Below the pieces are notes generated by a model. It was not told where the DNA came from. It searched no databases and saw only the letters and a list, made by a program, of their open reading frames with translations. From the NCBI RefSeq assembly GCF_029873635.1, contig NC_080422.1:16832049-16896048 (forward strand): 64,000 nt of DNA, written 5' to 3'. Below are positions 63,482 to 64,000 of this stretch, one piece after another; the stretch's first letter is position 1, and each line of letters begins with the position of its first letter. The position numbers and the translations under genes are program-made. Source of the stretch: Malania oleifera (Eukaryota > Streptophyta > Magnoliopsida > Santalales > Ximeniaceae).

Positions 63482-63561
63482 TGTAGTGACCCGAAGAATA
63501 ATAGAATTTTAATCATAAGGGGGAGAGAAAATGGATACAGAAACAGAAGGAGGCCGTAGAC

Positions 63562-63812
63562 TTCATCAACGACATTACATTTTGAAGATAATATTAAATA
63601 ATAAAAATTTCAGAAATTGCTAGACTTCGTCGACGAACACAAGGTTTTGTTGACGAAGGTCTTCAGAATTTCATCGATGAACACAGGGCTTCGTTAACGA
63701 GAAAATACCAAGAGAGGGTCTAGGGCGGTCTAAATTTCGTCGACGAATACATGACTTCGTTGACAAATTTTGTGAAGGACTCGTCGACGAGGTGATGTGT
63801 CTCATCGACGAA
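63562..63812 (+). promoter_or_regulatory. GTCGAC palindrome cluster of LTR-G2 copy 3
   Basis: Nine sites in 251 bases (e.g. cttcgtcgacgaac, ctcgtcgacgagg, ctcatcgacgaat). The cluster ends 8 bases before the TATA box. Confidence 0.55.
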
Positions 63813-63870
63813 TCCGGAAGTATAAAAATGGGGAAAATTGGGATTTCGTCATTTCTCTCGCCGCTCTCTC

Positions 63871-63960
63871 TCTCTCTCCTCTCTCTCTCTCTCCTACGAC
63901 TCTCTCTCCTCTCTCTCTCTCTCCTACGACTCTCTCTCCTCTCTCTCTCTCTCCTACGAC
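63871..63960. repeat. 30-bp minisatellite, three exact units
   Basis: Three identical CT-rich 30-base units, each ending ctcctacgac, sit in the leader of LTR-G2 copy 3. The long Arg/Glu-rich open frame on the other strand is a by-product. Confidence 0.95.
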
Positions 63961-64000
63961 TCTCTCTCCCTTCTCTCTTCGTTTTCGGCCCCACCAGTCG

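Larger units (their letters stand above)
63482..64000 (+). mobile_element. LTR-G2 copy 3, partial (runs off the window)
   Basis: It starts TGTAGTGACCCGAAGAAT and is collinear with the reverse complement of 53563 downwards. It contains the palindrome cluster, a TATA box (TATAAAAA, 63821-63828), a CT-rich leader and cggccccaccagtcg at the window end. Whether it is solo or part of a longer element cannot be seen. Confidence 0.85.

Noticed and set aside
63562-63812. CRISPR-like regularly spaced short repeats
   Set aside because: Spacing is irregular, the units are ~10-bp degenerate palindromes inside an LTR, and the genome is eukaryotic.
63671-63994. Arg/Glu/Ser-rich 107-residue frame on the minus strand
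   Set aside because: It is the translation of the CT-rich minisatellite in the LTR leader.

Overview
This is nuclear DNA from a flowering plant, most likely a dicot. The evidence is three plant genes with ordinary GT-AG introns, set in AT-rich DNA full of LTR retrotransposons, TRIMs, foldback elements and microsatellites. No bacterial, organellar or rRNA/tRNA features were seen.

Genes. (1) A two-exon cysteine-rich peptide gene of the CYSTM / cadmium-tolerance type (18656-19670, +), with a G-box and TATA box upstream. The first ~35 bases of the window resemble its 3' UTR, so a tandem copy probably ends just outside. (2) A 12-exon gene for D-glycerate 3-kinase, the last enzyme of photorespiration (27921-21369, -), 415 residues, every splice phase consistent. 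(3) A 10-exon A2-type cyclin gene (39076-30943, -), 474 residues, every phase consistent. A probable non-coding first exon lies near 47.8 kb, and a Copia element sits in the intervening leader intron.

Repeats, left (2.8-17.1 kb). A Copia LTR remnant (2768-3287) is followed by a 2-kb LTR of an unassigned family, called LTR-B here. LTR-B is split by a 9.2-kb Ty3/gypsy Tekay-type element (3538-12728) with perfect 5-bp target duplications. Two abutting gypsy-like LTR fragments in opposite orientation follow (13940-17116).

Middle (17-48 kb). This is the gene-bearing part. Its introns hold a TRIM-like element, a perfect 25-bp hairpin, tandem duplications and a long foldback element. A Tork-type Copia (40682-45786) and LINE debris lie upstream of the cyclin.

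Right (48-64 kb). After AT-rich intergenic DNA come two inverted solo LTRs of one gypsy-like family, called LTR-G2 here (51378-53563 and 53856-56441). The second carries a complete TRIM. Then come a broken Copia with a solo LTR-B inside it, another LTR-B, and a third LTR-G2 running off the window.

Main hunt result. Three LTR families with different termini (Tork Copia, LTR-B, LTR-G2) each carry a dense cluster of imperfect palindromes centred on GTCGAC. Each family has its own flanks: ACCGTCGACGGT, GGTCGACCGAAC and TCGTCGACGA. In every copy where both parts are in the window, the cluster lies just upstream of the LTR's TATA box, at a spacing nearly fixed within each family. This looks like a convergent promoter-proximal element.
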